NCBI RefSeq assembly: GCF_020421205.1
Contig: NZ_JAIZZH010000001.1
Span: 913,691 to 977,690, forward strand
Direction: 5' to 3'
Source: Hymenobacter pini
GTDB taxonomy: Bacteria > Bacteroidota > Bacteroidia > Cytophagales > Hymenobacteraceae
Length of the DNA stretch: 64,000 bases
Shown here: positions 21,353 through 31,214 of the stretch, piece by piece
Numbering within the stretch: the first letter of the stretch is position 1
How the letters are laid out: each line of letters begins with the position of its first letter
The notes under the pieces: generated by a model
What the model was told of the DNA's origin: nothing
Database searches by the model: none
The model's input: the letters and a program-made list of their open reading frames with translations, nothing else
Position numbers and translations under genes: made by a program

Positions 21353-23245
21353 ATGAAACTACCCTCCCTGCAGTACTTGGCTGCCGAAGCGGTTCGCGTG
21401 GTGCGGCGCTTTCCCCACGTGTTGTTGTGTGCCGTGGTGCTGTGCGGCGTGGGCATATACACCAACCACCTTAACTACCAGGAGAAGCATCACCTGGATT
21501 GGCTGTTTCCGGTGTTGTCGGCGGCGGGGCTGGGCTTGTCGGGTACACTGGCCGTGGCCCTCACAGCCGAGCGGTACCGCTGGCGGTCGGCCACCCGGTG
21601 GGGTGCTTTAGCGGTAGTGCTGGGGCTGTTGGCGGTTTGGTATGCTATGGCACCAGCCGAGCCTACTCCTGAGTGGGGTGCCCGGCTGGCCTTATTGCTG
21701 TTGGGTACGCACCTGTCAGTAGCCGCCGGGCCTTACCTCTCCGAACTGCGTCGCCAAGCCGATACGCCGGGCTTCTGGCATTATAACGAAACCCTGTTCC
21801 TGCGCATCCTTACCTCTGGGCTGTACTCCGGAGTGCTGTTTGCGGGTTGCGCGCTGGCTTTGGTAGCCATTGAAAACCTCTTTTTCGTGGATATTAGGCC
21901 GCGCGTCTATGCCGATTTGTGTGTAGTGCTGGGCTCCATCTTCAACACCTGGTTTTTCCTGGCTGGCGTACCGCGTGATTTTGCGGCGCTGGAGCAAGAA
22001 ACCAGCTACCCAAAGGGGCTGAAGGTATTCACCCAGTTTGTGCTGCTGCCGTTAGTAGTGCTGTACCTGGGCATCCTGTACGCTTACATGGGGCGCATCA
22101 TCCTGCTCTGGACGTTGCCCAAAGGCTGGGTGTCGTTGCTGGTGCTGGCGTTGGCGGTAGCCGGCATATTCGCCCTGCTCCTGATTCACCCCATCCGCCA
22201 TGCCGCCGAAAACACCTGGATTCGCACGTTCGGGCGGTGGTTTTACTTGGCGTTGTTTCCGTTGCTGGGGTTACTGGCCGTGGCCATCAGCACCCGCATC
22301 CAGGCCTATGGCATCACCGAGGAACGGTATTTCGTGCTGGTGCTGGCCGCCTAGCTGTTCGGTATTGCCATGTACTTTCTGGTGCGGCGCGGGCAGGGCA
22401 TTATCTGGATTCCAGCTTCGCTGGCGGTAGTGGCTCTTATGGCGGCGGGCGGGCCCTGGGGCGCCTTTGCCGTGGCCCAGCGCAGCCAATTAAGTCAGTT
22501 GCAAGAAATCAGCGTGGAGTATGGGTTACTAAAGGATGGTAAGCTGGACGGGTCTGGGAAGCGGGTGAAGAATCTACCTGAAGAGGCTCGCAAGCGCATC
22601 AGTTCGGTGTTCGACTTCTTCGCGCACCGGGAAGCAGTAGATGAGTTACAGCCGTTGTTTGTCGCAAAGCTTACCGTGCCGGATTCGCTCCGCAGTATGC
22701 CTCGGTGGTTACGCACACGGCAGCAAACCAAGCAACTCTACGCTATCAGTGGGTTCCCAGAGTGGAATGAATACGCTGATGATTCAGAAGAAAACTCAGG
22801 CATCATTTCTTTCTATACCGAAAACCCTGAAGTGCACACCTTAGGGAATGGACGCTACTGGGTGCCAAACGTCAATTCAGGTGTAGTTGAAGTAGGAGGC
22901 ACTATTCCGCTAACCCTCCTGGAAGGCAACTACCGCCTGCGTATTCCGGATTCGGGTGAGGAAGTAATTCTAGAGCAGGAACGAGCAACGGGGCAATGGC
23001 AACCGCAACTAACGGCACATCTGAACCGTCTGGCCGACTCATTAGTGGTACAAACTAATGCTCAGCGAAATACTTCCCAAGAATTGCCGGCCCGGTCACT
23101 CACGCTAGGTACCACCCAAAGCAGATACACGCTACATCTTTATTTGCAACGGCTAACCTGCGACATACAGCACAACAACAGCTACACTTTTGAGGGCAGC
23201 GCGTTGCTTGAAATAACATCTGCTAGTGGGAAACCAGCGAAATAA
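21353..23245 (+). pseudogene. DUF4153 membrane protein interrupted by an in-frame TAG
   Basis: Residues 1-333 (21353-22351) give a polytopic DUF4153 protein with about nine hydrophobic helices. TAG at 22352-22354 then interrupts it. The same frame continues without another stop to 23245: LFGIAMYFLVRRGQG follows directly, in the middle of a transmembrane helix, then a soluble C-terminal domain of about 270 residues (NLPEEARKRISSVFDFF and others). TGG to TAG is the simplest origin. Without readthrough the C-terminal domain is lost, unless translation restarts at ATG 22370. A sequencing error is possible. Confidence 0.85.
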
Positions 23246-23253
23246 CCCAATAC

Positions 23254-23291
23254 AAAAAGAGCCGTTGGCAGCACGCCAACGGCTCTTTTTT
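23254..23291. terminator. bidirectional terminator between DUF4153 gene and guaA
   Basis: AAAAAGAGCCGTTGGC (23254-23269) pairs perfectly with 23275-23290 around AGCAC. Confidence 0.94.
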
Positions 23292-23307
23292 CAAGTAACC
23301 AGATGTA

Positions 23308-24840
23308 TTATTCCCACTCAATGGTTGCTGGTGGCTTCGAACTGATGTCGTACACCACGCGGTTGATGCCGCGCACCTGGTTGATGATTTTGTTGCTCAC
23401 CTCGGCCAGGAACTCGTAGGGTAAGTGGGCCCAGTCGGCCGTCATGCCATCCACGCTGGTTACGGCGCGCAGGGCTACCACCCGCTCGTAGGTCCGTTCG
23501 TCGCCCATCACGCCCACGCTCTGCACGGGCAGCAACATCACGCCAGCCTGCCACACTTTCTCGTAGAGGCCGTGCTCTTTTAGGCCGTTGATGAAAATAG
23601 CGTCGGCGCGCTGGAGCAGGTCCACTTTCTCCGGGGTAATGTCGCCGAGGATGCGGATACCCAGGCCGGGGCCGGGGAAGGGGTGACGATGCAGGATGTT
23701 GGCGGGCAGCTCCAGGGTATGGCCTACTTCGCGCACCTCATCCTTGAACAGGGCCCGTAGCGGCTCCACAATCCGCAGGTTCATCTTCTCGGGCAGGCCG
23801 CCCACGTTGTGGTGGCTTTTGATGGTCACGGCCGGACCCTTCACCGATACCGACTCAATCACGTCGGGATAAATAGTACCCTGGGCCAGCCAGCGGGCTC
23901 CCTCCACTTTCTGCGCTTCCCGGTCGAACACCTCAATGAAGGTGCGGCCGATGGCTTTGCGCTTCAGCTCCGGGTCGGTCAGGCCCGCCAGCGAGTCGTA
24001 AAACTCCTGGGAGGCATCCACGCCGCGCACGTTCAGGCCCAGGCCCTGGTAGGAGTGAAGCACCTGCTCGTACTCGTCCTTGCGCAGCAGTCCGTTGTTC
24101 ACGAAAATGCCGTGCAGGCGCTTGCCAATGGCCTTGTGCAGCAGCAGCGCCGCCACCGACGAATCGACCCCGCCCGAGAGGCCCAGAATCACCTGGTCTT
24201 CTTCGCCAATAGTGCGCTGCAGAGTTTCTACCATCGAATCCACGAAGTGCTCCGGCGTCCAGCTCTGGTCCAGTCCGCATATGTTCACCACGAAGTTCTG
24301 CAGCAGCGTTTTGCCGTCGGTGGAGTGCGTTACCTCGGGATGGAACTGGATACCGTAGGTTTCCTGACCTTCAATTTTGAAGGCGGCCACGGCTACCTCG
24401 GGGGTGCTGGCAATGATATCGAAGCCCTGGGGCAGGGTCTTAATGGTGTCGCCGTGCGACATCCACACCTGCGACTCGGTGGGTACACCGTGCAATAGGG
24501 GCGAGTCGTGCAGGACGCGGCTGAGGCGGGCCCGGCCGTACTCCCGGATGGTGGCGGGCAGCACCTCGCCGCCTTGCTGGTGGGCCAGCAGTTGCGCGCC
24601 GTAGCACACGCCCAGCACTGGCACCTGGCCCAGGTAGCGGCTCAAGTCAGGATTGGGCGAGTCGGCGTCGCGCACGGAGCAGGGGGAGCCCGAAAGCACA
24701 ACGCCCCGGATATCCTCAGTGAGGGCCGGGGCGTGGTTATACGGATGAATTTCGCAGTAAACGTTCAATTCCCGGATGCGCCGGGCAATGAGTTGGGTGT
24801 ACTGCGACCCAAAATCGAGAATCAGAATTTGTTGCGGCAT
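23308..24840 (-). CDS. guaA: GMP synthase (glutamine-hydrolysing)
   Basis: Protein of 510 residues from ATG 24840 ([20 protein letters not shown]). It converts XMP to GMP with ATP and glutamine. The N-terminal class I glutamine amidotransferase has nucleophile [11 protein letters not shown] near 77 and His/Glu in [11 protein letters not shown] near 165. The ATP pyrophosphatase has P-loop [19 protein letters not shown] near 225. The C-terminal dimerisation domain ends with the universal TIEWE-type tail (PPATIEWE). Complete, no anomalies. Confidence 0.97.
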   Translation of the reverse strand: MPQQILILDFGSQYTQLIARRIRELNVYCEIHPYNHAPALTEDIRGVVLSGSPCSVRDADSPNPDLSRYLGQVPVLGVCYGAQLLAHQQGGEVLPATIREYGRARLSRVLHDSPLLHGVPTESQVWMSHGDTIKTLPQGFDIIASTPEVAVAAFKIEGQETYGIQFHPEVTHSTDGKTLLQNFVVNICGLDQSWTPEHFVDSMVETLQRTIGEEDQVILGLSGGVDSSVAALLLHKAIGKRLHGIFVNNGLLRKDEYEQVLHSYQGLGLNVRGVDASQEFYDSLAGLTDPELKRKAIGRTFIEVFDREAQKVEGARWLAQGTIYPDVIESVSVKGPAVTIKSHHNVGGLPEKMNLRIVEPLRALFKDEVREVGHTLELPANILHRHPFPGPGLGIRILGDITPEKVDLLQRADAIFINGLKEHGLYEKVWQAGVMLLPVQSVGVMGDERTYERVVALRAVTSVDGMTADWAHLPYEFLAEVSNKIINQVRGINRVVYDISSKPPATIEWE

Positions 24841-25152
24841 GGGCAAAAGTAGCGCACAGATGTCAGAACCCCCGAATCCATGGGTAAATTTTTCATCCGG
24901 CAGCGCTACTGCTCCAACCCTTGCCCTGGAGAACCAACTGTTATCTTGGTCTCAAGCATGGAGTGTCACATTTGTTAGGGGGCAGCAAAGTAGAGAGGCT
25001 TTCATACAGCTATACATGCTGGATTTACTGCCAGAGTGCCATGGAATTTCGCTGGAAATACAAGTCACAAACAGAGCAGTATTTGCCTTTACAGTAGGCA
25101 GCGTACTCCGCATTTTTGTGAACGTCCGATCTGGTTTGCTAATCCCCTCATC
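24841..25152. other. intergenic region upstream of guaA and the CarboxypepD-like gene
   Basis: About 310 bases between divergent genes. It presumably holds both promoters, but no confident -33/-7 pair was fixed. No repeat or RNA gene seen. Confidence 0.4.
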
Positions 25153-25605
25153 ATGCATTCAACTCTACCTTTAGTGGCCCTTTCCCTGCTGGGGGCGCTG
25201 GCCCTGCCTACCACCACCGTGGCACAGCAGTCTGCCGAGCCCGCCACTGCGGATGCGGCCAAGGCACCGCTGCTGGCCGACGCCCGGGCGCAGTCCGTCA
25301 GCCGTACCGAAAAAAAAGTGCTGGCTGGTAACGTGGTTGACGAGTGGGGCAACCCACTGAAGGGGGCTACGGTGATGATTGTGGGCGACCATCTGCACTC
25401 CGTTAGTACCAACTCGGCCGGTGACTATCTATTGCCCGTGGGGGTGGCAACCCCCGTTATCCGGGTAAGCTTTGCCGGTTATGAAGATGCAGAGCGGGTA
25501 GCCCGTGGCCCCGCCGACCTGCTGTTTAAACTGGAACCCATAAAAGGCTACCGCAAGGAGCTGAAAAAGCGAACCAAAGCAGCCACCCGGGCCTGGAAAC
25601 ACTGA
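25153..25605 (+). CDS. secreted carboxypeptidase-like regulatory domain protein
   Basis: Protein of 150 residues. The start MHSTLPLVALSLLGALALPT is a Sec signal peptide cleaved after TVAQQ-like residues. Residues ~55-125 form a beta-sandwich of the CarboxypepD_reg type: VLAGNVVDEWGNPLKGATVM, then SVSTNSAGDYLLPV and VIRVSFAGYEDAE. This domain usually precedes TonB receptors but here stands alone with a basic tail (KGYRKELKKRTKAATRAWKH). Periplasmic or outer-membrane associated; role unknown. Confidence 0.8.
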   Translation: MHSTLPLVALSLLGALALPTTTVAQQSAEPATADAAKAPLLADARAQSVSRTEKKVLAGNVVDEWGNPLKGATVMIVGDHLHSVSTNSAGDYLLPVGVATPVIRVSFAGYEDAERVARGPADLLFKLEPIKGYRKELKKRTKAATRAWKH

Positions 25606-25702
25606 TTTTGGGGGTGCTAGCGGCTGCTTTACGCAAAAGAAAGCCCTTGATTGCCTTGCTGATATCCTCCCGAGTAAGAAAAAAGCCTGCCCGATGTGCC
25701 GG

Positions 25703-25728
25703 TTTCGCTGAAAGGGTTTCTATCTTTG
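25703..25728 (+). promoter_or_regulatory. promoter of SRP RNA
   Basis: TTTCG at 25703 and TATCTTTG at 25721-25728 match the Bacteroidota -33/-7 promoter and lie just before the SRP RNA. Confidence 0.75.
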
Positions 25729-25733
25729 CAACG

Positions 25734-25828
25734 GCGAGTCAGAACGACCAGCTCCTGCTGAACTCCCCCAGGACCGGAAGGTAGCAAGGGTAAGTGGTTG
25801 AGCGGTGCGATTTTGGCTCGCTTTTTTT
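25734..25828 (+). ncRNA. ffs: signal recognition particle RNA, small bacterial type
   Basis: The conserved apical domain AGGACCGGAAGGTAGCAAGG (GGAA tetraloop and Ffh-binding symmetric loop) is intact near 25770-25789. The ends GCGAG and CTCGC pair (25734-25738 with about 25817-25821), and a T-run ends the RNA. About 88 nt before the T-run, so it has no Alu domain. It partners Ffh and FtsY in co-translational membrane targeting. Confidence 0.95.
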
Positions 25829-26040
25829 ATCACGGATTGAGCCGGATTCTCCGGACTGCACGCTTAGCGTGACCAATTCGCCTCTAACAGAAAGCGGCCT
25901 GATTTCGGGCCGCTTTCTGTGTTTTACAGCCTTTGCCAGCCTAAGGCCCGGGAGCTGGCGGTACAAAATCCAAGCAATCCGCTAAATCCGATAAATCAGT
26001 GCTTAGCTTTGCGAGCATTGTTGTTTTCCAACCTACCCGC

Positions 26041-26697
26041 ATGAAATTTTTCATTGATACTGCCAACCTGAAGGAGATTCAGGAAGCTGTGGAGCTCGGC
26101 GTGCTCGACGGCGTAACCACCAACCCCTCCCTGATGGCCAAAGAGGGCATCAAGGGCACCGACGCGGTGATGGCGCACTACCGCCAGATCTGCGAAATTG
26201 TGGACGGCGACGTGTCGGCGGAAGTAATTGCTACCGACTTCGAAGGCATCATTCGGGAAGGAGAGGCCTTGGCTGAGCTGCACCCCAACATTGTGGTGAA
26301 AGTGCCCATGATTCGGGACGGCGTAAAGGCTATTCGCTACTTCTCCGATAAAGGCATCAAAACCAACTGCACCCTGATTTTCTCGGCTGGGCAGGCGCTG
26401 CTGGCTGCTAAAGCCGGTGCCACCTACGTGTCGCCCTTCGTGGGCCGCCTGGATGACATTGGAGCCGACGGCTTGCTGCTCATTCAGCAGATTGTAGACA
26501 TCTTCTCGAACTACGGCTACCCCACGCAGGTGCTGGCCGCCTCGGTGCGCCACGTGCCGCACCTGATTCAGTGCGCCGAGCTGGGTGCCGACGTGGTAAC
26601 CTGTCCGCTGAACGTAATTACCGGCCTGCTGAACCACCCCCTGACCGACAAAGGCCTGGCCGCCTTCCTGGCCGACCACAAGCGGGTAAACGGCTAA
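26041..26697 (+). CDS. fsa: transaldolase, FSA/TalC type
   Basis: Protein of 218 residues, typical of the short transaldolase/fructose-6-phosphate aldolase class. It starts [20 protein letters not shown]. Catalytic Lys lies in NIVVKVPM near 86; [13 protein letters not shown] near 30 and [11 protein letters not shown] near 135 are also present. It interconverts sedoheptulose-7-P and glyceraldehyde-3-P with erythrose-4-P and fructose-6-P (pentose phosphate pathway), or cleaves fructose-6-P. It is followed by a palindromic repeat, then a small gene. Confidence 0.93.
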   Translation: MKFFIDTANLKEIQEAVELGVLDGVTTNPSLMAKEGIKGTDAVMAHYRQICEIVDGDVSAEVIATDFEGIIREGEALAELHPNIVVKVPMIRDGVKAIRYFSDKGIKTNCTLIFSAGQALLAAKAGATYVSPFVGRLDDIGADGLLLIQQIVDIFSNYGYPTQVLAASVRHVPHLIQCAELGADVVTCPLNVITGLLNHPLTDKGLAAFLADHKRVNG

Positions 26698-26705
26698 TTG
26701 CATAC

Positions 26706-26793
26706 AGGAGCTAGGAGTGAGAGGCTACGTACTGAAATTGCCGAACTTGGCCGCCAGCATCTATCTTCTCACTCCTAACTTCTAGCTCCTCCT
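26706..26793. repeat. inverted repeat after the transaldolase gene
   Basis: GGAGCTA and GGAGTGAGA near 26708-26724 pair with TCTCACTCC and TAGCTCC near 26766-26791. It is a non-coding palindrome between transaldolase and the 67-residue gene and may act as a terminator. Confidence 0.7.
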
Positions 26794-26795
26794 CT

Positions 26796-26999
26796 ATGTA
26801 TATTATCAAAGTAAAAGGCAAGGCCAAAATTCCGGACTACATTCAGTTGCGGGACGAGGCGTTTGTGCTGATTGCCTATTTCCGGGCCGACCGTCCCCTG
26901 AAGGACCTGAACCGCTACGGGCTGGAGGGCAAAGAAGAGGCGCTGGCCGCCGTAATTGCCGGTCTGGAGTTTGGCAAGCTGCAGAAGCTGACCATCTGA
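26796..26999 (+). CDS. small conserved hypothetical protein
   Basis: Protein of 67 residues starting MYIIKVKGKAKIPDYIQLRD. Alternating strand/helix pattern (FVLIAYFRADRPLKDL), charged, no signal peptide. It has clean codon usage and ends 46 bases before the FtsE-like gene, so the two may share an mRNA. Not recognised beyond a likely Bacteroidota-specific family. Confidence 0.7.
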   Translation: MYIIKVKGKAKIPDYIQLRDEAFVLIAYFRADRPLKDLNRYGLEGKEEALAAVIAGLEFGKLQKLTI

Positions 27000-27045
27000 A
27001 TCCGTTAGCGTCAGGGTTTTCTGGCGGTGCCTTTAAGAAACAACT

Positions 27046-27735
27046 ATGACTGTACTGGAGCTGCACGACGCCTACATCATGCAGGACGTGAATACGGTGC
27101 TGCGCAACGTGAGCTTCGCACTGGAGAAGGGCGAGTTTGCCTACCTGGTAGGGCGCACTGGCTCTGGCAAAAGCTCGTTGCTGAAAACCCTGTACGCCGA
27201 TTTGCCATTGCCGGCCGGTACGGGCACCGTGGCGGGTTTTCCGCTGCCCCGGGCTGGCTCCTCCGATAAAGTGCCGTACCTGCGGCGCAAGCTGGGCATC
27301 ATCTTCCAGGATTTTCAGCTGTTATTTGACCGCACCGTGGCCGAAAACCTACTGTTTGTGCTGAATGCCACCGGCTGGAAAGGCAAAGCCCGCAAGCAGC
27401 AGCGCATTTCAGAGGTGCTCATGCGTGTGGGGCTGGCCAGTGTGGCCGCCAAAATGCCTCACCAACTCTCGGGAGGCGAGCAGCAGCGCGTGGTTATTGC
27501 CCGGGCCCTGCTGAACGAGCCGCTGCTGTTGCTGGCCGATGAGCCCACCGGTAACCTCGACCCCGACGTGGCCGACAGCATTATGCGCCTGTTCACGGAA
27601 ATCAACAACGCGGGCACGGCCGTGCTCATGGCCACGCACAACTACCAGCTTATTCAGCAGTACCCGCACCGCGTGCTGAAGTGCGAGCAGGGCCAATTGG
27701 TGGATTCGGCCAAGACTCCATTTGAGCTGAGCTAG
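27046..27735 (+). CDS. ftsE: FtsE-like ABC transporter ATPase
   Basis: Protein of 229 residues. Walker A is GRTGSGKSS near 37-45, Q-loop is [14 protein letters not shown] near 86, the ABC signature is [19 protein letters not shown] near 143, Walker B is [13 protein letters not shown] near 163, and the switch His is in MATHNY near 196. The PTGNLD and FQD-LL features match FtsE, which with the membrane partner FtsX controls cell-wall hydrolysis at division. FtsX is not adjacent, as is common in Bacteroidota. Confidence 0.88.
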   Translation: MTVLELHDAYIMQDVNTVLRNVSFALEKGEFAYLVGRTGSGKSSLLKTLYADLPLPAGTGTVAGFPLPRAGSSDKVPYLRRKLGIIFQDFQLLFDRTVAENLLFVLNATGWKGKARKQQRISEVLMRVGLASVAAKMPHQLSGGEQQRVVIARALLNEPLLLLADEPTGNLDPDVADSIMRLFTEINNAGTAVLMATHNYQLIQQYPHRVLKCEQGQLVDSAKTPFELS

Positions 27736-27897
27736 CGCGTGCCGTGGGAAAGGGGCAATCTGCTGGGCTCCGGATGTCGTACACGAGTAAAAAACATCTG
27801 CCTAGCTTGGGCTGCTGACAACCATTTGGGCGCGGGTGGGCTCTTGTGCAAGGGCTTTCCATGTGGTTTCTTGATTTTTCGTTTGCTTCTCTAAAGA

Positions 27898-28788
27898 ATG
27901 ACAGGACTTTCGGTACTGATTCCGGTGTTCAACTACGATGTGCGGCCCTTGGTGCGCGCCCTGTTGGCACAGGCAGCCGATTGGCCGGGGCCCGTGGTCA
28001 TTCATTGCCTGGATGATGGCTCGGAGGAGCAGATTCGTCGGTATAACCAGGAGTTGGCGCAGCTGTCCGGGGTGAGGTACCAGGAGTTGGGTCGGAATGT
28101 GGGCCGGTCGGCCATCCGAAACCAACTGGCCGCAACGGCGGCCCACGAGTGGCTCCTGTTGCTGGATAACGACAGCCGCCTGCCCGATGCGCAGTTTCTG
28201 GCCCGCTATGCCGCGGCCCGGCAGCTGGCTCCAGTGCTATCGGGCGGTACTGCCTACGAGGCCGCGCCGCCCCCCGAAACCTCTTTGCGGCTGCGGTGGC
28301 TGTATGGCCGGCACCGGGAGGCGCGCCCAGCTGCCGTGCGGCAGCGCGCCCCGCACGGCCAGCTCACGCTCAACAACCTGCTGGTGCGCAAAGACGTGTT
28401 CTGCCAGCTGGGGCTCGATGAAACGCTGACCCGCTACGGCCACGAGGATACCAAGTTTGGCTGGGCCCTGCGGCACCGCAATATTCAGGTGTACCACCTC
28501 GATAACCCGGTGCTGCACGACGGGCTGGAGCCGGCTCCGGTATTCCTGCAAAAAACCCACGACGCCGTACGTAACCTGGTGCTGCTGTACCAGGCCGAGG
28601 GGCTGGGGGCAGATACCAAGCTGCTGCAAGCCGCTTTGCGCCTGAAACGCTGGGGACTAAGCGAAGCCGTGCGAACTGCCTTTGGCCTGCGCCGCGAGCA
28701 GGTGCGCCGCAACCTGTTATCAAGCCGACCCAGCCTGCGGCAGCTGGATGCGCTAAAGCTCTACTGGCTGCTGAATGAGCTCCGTTGA
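27898..28788 (+). CDS. glycosyltransferase family 2
   Basis: Protein of 296 residues. GT-A fold: SVLIPVFNYDVRPLVRALL at the start, HCLDDGSEEQ near 37, NVGRSAIRNQLAATAAHEW near 68, DXD-like LLLDNDSRLP near 88, acceptor region TLNNLLVRKDVF near 160 and YGHEDTKFGWAL near 180. It transfers sugar from a nucleotide donor; the acceptor is unknown. No N-terminal signal. It is followed by a terminator and stands alone in this region. Confidence 0.88.
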   Translation: MTGLSVLIPVFNYDVRPLVRALLAQAADWPGPVVIHCLDDGSEEQIRRYNQELAQLSGVRYQELGRNVGRSAIRNQLAATAAHEWLLLLDNDSRLPDAQFLARYAAARQLAPVLSGGTAYEAAPPPETSLRLRWLYGRHREARPAAVRQRAPHGQLTLNNLLVRKDVFCQLGLDETLTRYGHEDTKFGWALRHRNIQVYHLDNPVLHDGLEPAPVFLQKTHDAVRNLVLLYQAEGLGADTKLLQAALRLKRWGLSEAVRTAFGLRREQVRRNLLSSRPSLRQLDALKLYWLLNELR

Positions 28789-28813
28789 GGTGCAGGAGAT
28801 ACCATAGCTCAAA

Positions 28814-28860
28814 AAAAGCACCAAGGCCCGCTTCCTGAGGAAACGGGCCTTGGTGCTTTT
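28814..28860. terminator. bidirectional terminator
   Basis: AAAAGCACCAAGGCCCG (28814-28830) pairs perfectly with 28844-28860 around a 13-nt loop. Convergent genes end on each side. Confidence 0.93.
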
Positions 28861-28875
28861 AAAATAGGCGCGGCC

Positions 28876-29742
28876 TTAGTCTTTCTTATCGTCTTTGCCG
28901 TCGAATACGTCCTTTACGGCGCCGCCTACTTTCTTGCCGGCATTCTTCACGTCCTTGGCAGTATTGCTAGCGGCGCGGCCTACAGCCGAGCGTTCATCTT
29001 GGGTTTCGTCGGCTACATTTTCGGCACCTCGCTCGGTGGCGTTACCTACTTGTGCCGCCCGAGCTTCGGCTTTATCATACGATTTGAAGGCCGCGTACTT
29101 CAGCTTTTCTTTCTGAATCTCAGCCAGGTCGCCCGCCGGAATGTCCTTCTTCACTTTGTCGTATGCCTCATCCAGGGCCCGCCATTCGGCGTTGATATTG
29201 CGCCAGTCGTCAATGTCGTACTGGTCTTCATTGCGCTTGATGTCGTTTACGAAAGCCTCATAGGTCTGGCGGGCATTAGCGGCGGTGAGGCGGCTAGCCG
29301 GTGAGCTGGGTTTATAGTATTTTCCCAGCTTCATGGTGCCGGAGGTGCTGGTGCTGCCATTCATGGCGGCGGTAGCGCCGGGGCGGTTACGCCACGTCAT
29401 TTCGCGCTTGTCGTAGGCGGTGGTGTAGCGGGTGCGGAGCTGCTCAATTTCCTGCCGGCGGGCATCGTCGTACTGGTCGGCGTAGCGGTCCACGGCGGCT
29501 ACTTTGGCATCAAAATCAGATTTGAGCTGCGTGGTTTCCCGGTCGTAGTCGGCCTCCGCTTCCGAGGCTACTGCGTCGGCTTTGGCTTCCGTATTAGCTA
29601 CAAAGGTTTTAAAGTCATTGTAGGCCTGCTCACTGTCGGCCGATACTTCCTGCTGCTGCGACTGGTTGCAGCTGCTAAAAGCGGTGCCGCCCAAAACGAA
29701 CATGGCCAGCAAGGCATTGCGGGTGAGGGTATTTCGAATCAT
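28876..29742 (-). CDS. lipoprotein with helical repeats
   Basis: Protein of 288 residues. The start MIRNTLTRNALLAMFVLGGT leads to lipobox AFSSC, so it is a lipoprotein. The rest is highly charged, helical and low in hydrophobics: long coiled segments at 35-110 and 150-230, then a LEA-like Ala/Lys/Asp tail (RAASNTAKDVKNAGKKVGGA). Probably an envelope stress or structural protein of the periplasm. Function not recognised. Confidence 0.75.
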   Translation of the reverse strand: MIRNTLTRNALLAMFVLGGTAFSSCNQSQQQEVSADSEQAYNDFKTFVANTEAKADAVASEAEADYDRETTQLKSDFDAKVAAVDRYADQYDDARRQEIEQLRTRYTTAYDKREMTWRNRPGATAAMNGSTSTSGTMKLGKYYKPSSPASRLTAANARQTYEAFVNDIKRNEDQYDIDDWRNINAEWRALDEAYDKVKKDIPAGDLAEIQKEKLKYAAFKSYDKAEARAAQVGNATERGAENVADETQDERSAVGRAASNTAKDVKNAGKKVGGAVKDVFDGKDDKKD

Positions 29743-29894
29743 GGCAGAAGAGGGTAGGTTGGAGAGAGAAAAAAGCAGGTGATGCCGGGAATATTTCTGA
29801 ACCTAACGCAACCTAATTGGCCCTGGTTACACCCGCCCGCGGACGTGCCGGCTGGTGGGTTCTATCTTTACCCGCCGAAGGTCTCTGCTATCCT

Positions 29895-31052
29895 ATGTCT
29901 GTTCCAACCTCGCCTATTCCCAAAATTCAGCTGCTGGACCTCGCCGCCCAGCACGCACCACTGCAAGCCGCCCTGGAAGCCGCCGTGCAGGAAACCCTGC
30001 AGGAAGCGCACTTTATTCAGGGGCCGGCCGTAGTAGAATTTGCGCAGGAGCTGAGCCAGTACCTTGGAGGCCCGCACGTGATACCCTGCGCCAACGGTAC
30101 CGATGCGCTGCAGCTGGCCCTGATGAGCCTGAACCTGCCAGCGGGCAGCGAGGTAATTGTGCCCGCCTTTACCTATGTGGCTACGCTGGAGGCAGCGGCG
30201 GTATTAGGGTTGGTGCCGGTGCCCGCCGATGTGCTGTCGGATACCTTCAACCTGGACCCAGCCGCGGCCGCGGCTGCCGTAACCGGCCGCACCGGAGCTA
30301 TTATAGCAGTGCATTTGTTTGGACAGTGTGCCAACCTGGAAGCCCTGCGCCAGGTAGCCGACCGATACCACTTGGCACTGATTGAAGACAATGCCCAAGC
30401 CATTGGGGCCACGTACCGCACCAGCACCGGCGAAACCTGGGTGGCCGGCACAGTGGGCGAAGTGGGTACCACATCCTTTTTTCCCAGCAAAAACCTGGGC
30501 GGTTTCGGTGATGGCGGGGCCTTGTTTACTCGCGACGCCGCCCGGGCCGATTACCTGCGCCAGCTGGCCAACCACGGCCAGACGCGCAAGTATCACCACC
30601 AGCACGTGGGGCTTAACTCCCGCCTTGATACGCTGCAGGCCGCCTTGCTGCGCGTGAAGCTGCCGCACTTGCCTGCCTGGACGGCGGCCCGCCAGCGCGT
30701 GGCCGCTCATTATGATGCGCTGCTACGGAACGTGCCGGACGTGCAGGTGCCACAGCGCGACCCGCGTAGTACCCACGTATTTCACCAGTACACCATCACC
30801 GTGCCCGATGCGCCCGGCCGCCGCGACGCGCTGCAGGAGTTTTTGCGGCGCAGGGCAGTGCCTACGCAGGTATACTACCCACTGCCCAACCATTTGCAGC
30901 CAGCATACCAGCACTTAGGATATCAAGCGGGGCAGTTTCCGGTAGCGGAGCGCCTATGCCGTACTGTCTTGTCGCTGCCGATTCATCCGACTCTCTCCGA
31001 GCAGCAGGTGGCGCACGTGGCGGCGGCGGTGCATGAGTGGGCGGGGACCTGA
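29895..31052 (+). CDS. DegT/DnrJ/EryC1-type sugar aminotransferase
   Basis: Protein of 385 residues from ATG 29895. PLP-binding Lys lies in TTSFFPSKNLGGFGDGG near 195-212; also NGTDALQLAL near 64, PAFTYVATLEAAA near 90, EDNAQAIGA near 165 and GLNSRLDTLQAALLRVKL near 238. This family transaminates nucleotide-linked keto-sugars for surface glycans. It precedes an amine oxidase gene. A glycan role together with the pse genes 30 kb away is possible but unproven. Confidence 0.93.
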   Translation: MSVPTSPIPKIQLLDLAAQHAPLQAALEAAVQETLQEAHFIQGPAVVEFAQELSQYLGGPHVIPCANGTDALQLALMSLNLPAGSEVIVPAFTYVATLEAAAVLGLVPVPADVLSDTFNLDPAAAAAAVTGRTGAIIAVHLFGQCANLEALRQVADRYHLALIEDNAQAIGATYRTSTGETWVAGTVGEVGTTSFFPSKNLGGFGDGGALFTRDAARADYLRQLANHGQTRKYHHQHVGLNSRLDTLQAALLRVKLPHLPAWTAARQRVAAHYDALLRNVPDVQVPQRDPRSTHVFHQYTITVPDAPGRRDALQEFLRRRAVPTQVYYPLPNHLQPAYQHLGYQAGQFPVAERLCRTVLSLPIHPTLSEQQVAHVAAAVHEWAGT

Positions 31053-31214
31053 GCCCTGCGCCAGTGCCCCAGGTTGGGACGCTGAGCAGCCGAAAATCCG
31101 CGTTGGGTGGTCTGCCATGCGGGGTGGGTGGAAAACTTTTTCCCGGAATTGGACAACTGCCGGAAACCTGTTTACTTCCATCTCCACTATTTCCCACCGG
31201 TAGCTTAGTCCTGC

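Noticed and set aside
24776..25174. 132-codon ORF overlapping the guaA start
   Set aside because: Overlaps guaA 5' end on the other strand and the real signal-peptide gene at 25153; no coding character.
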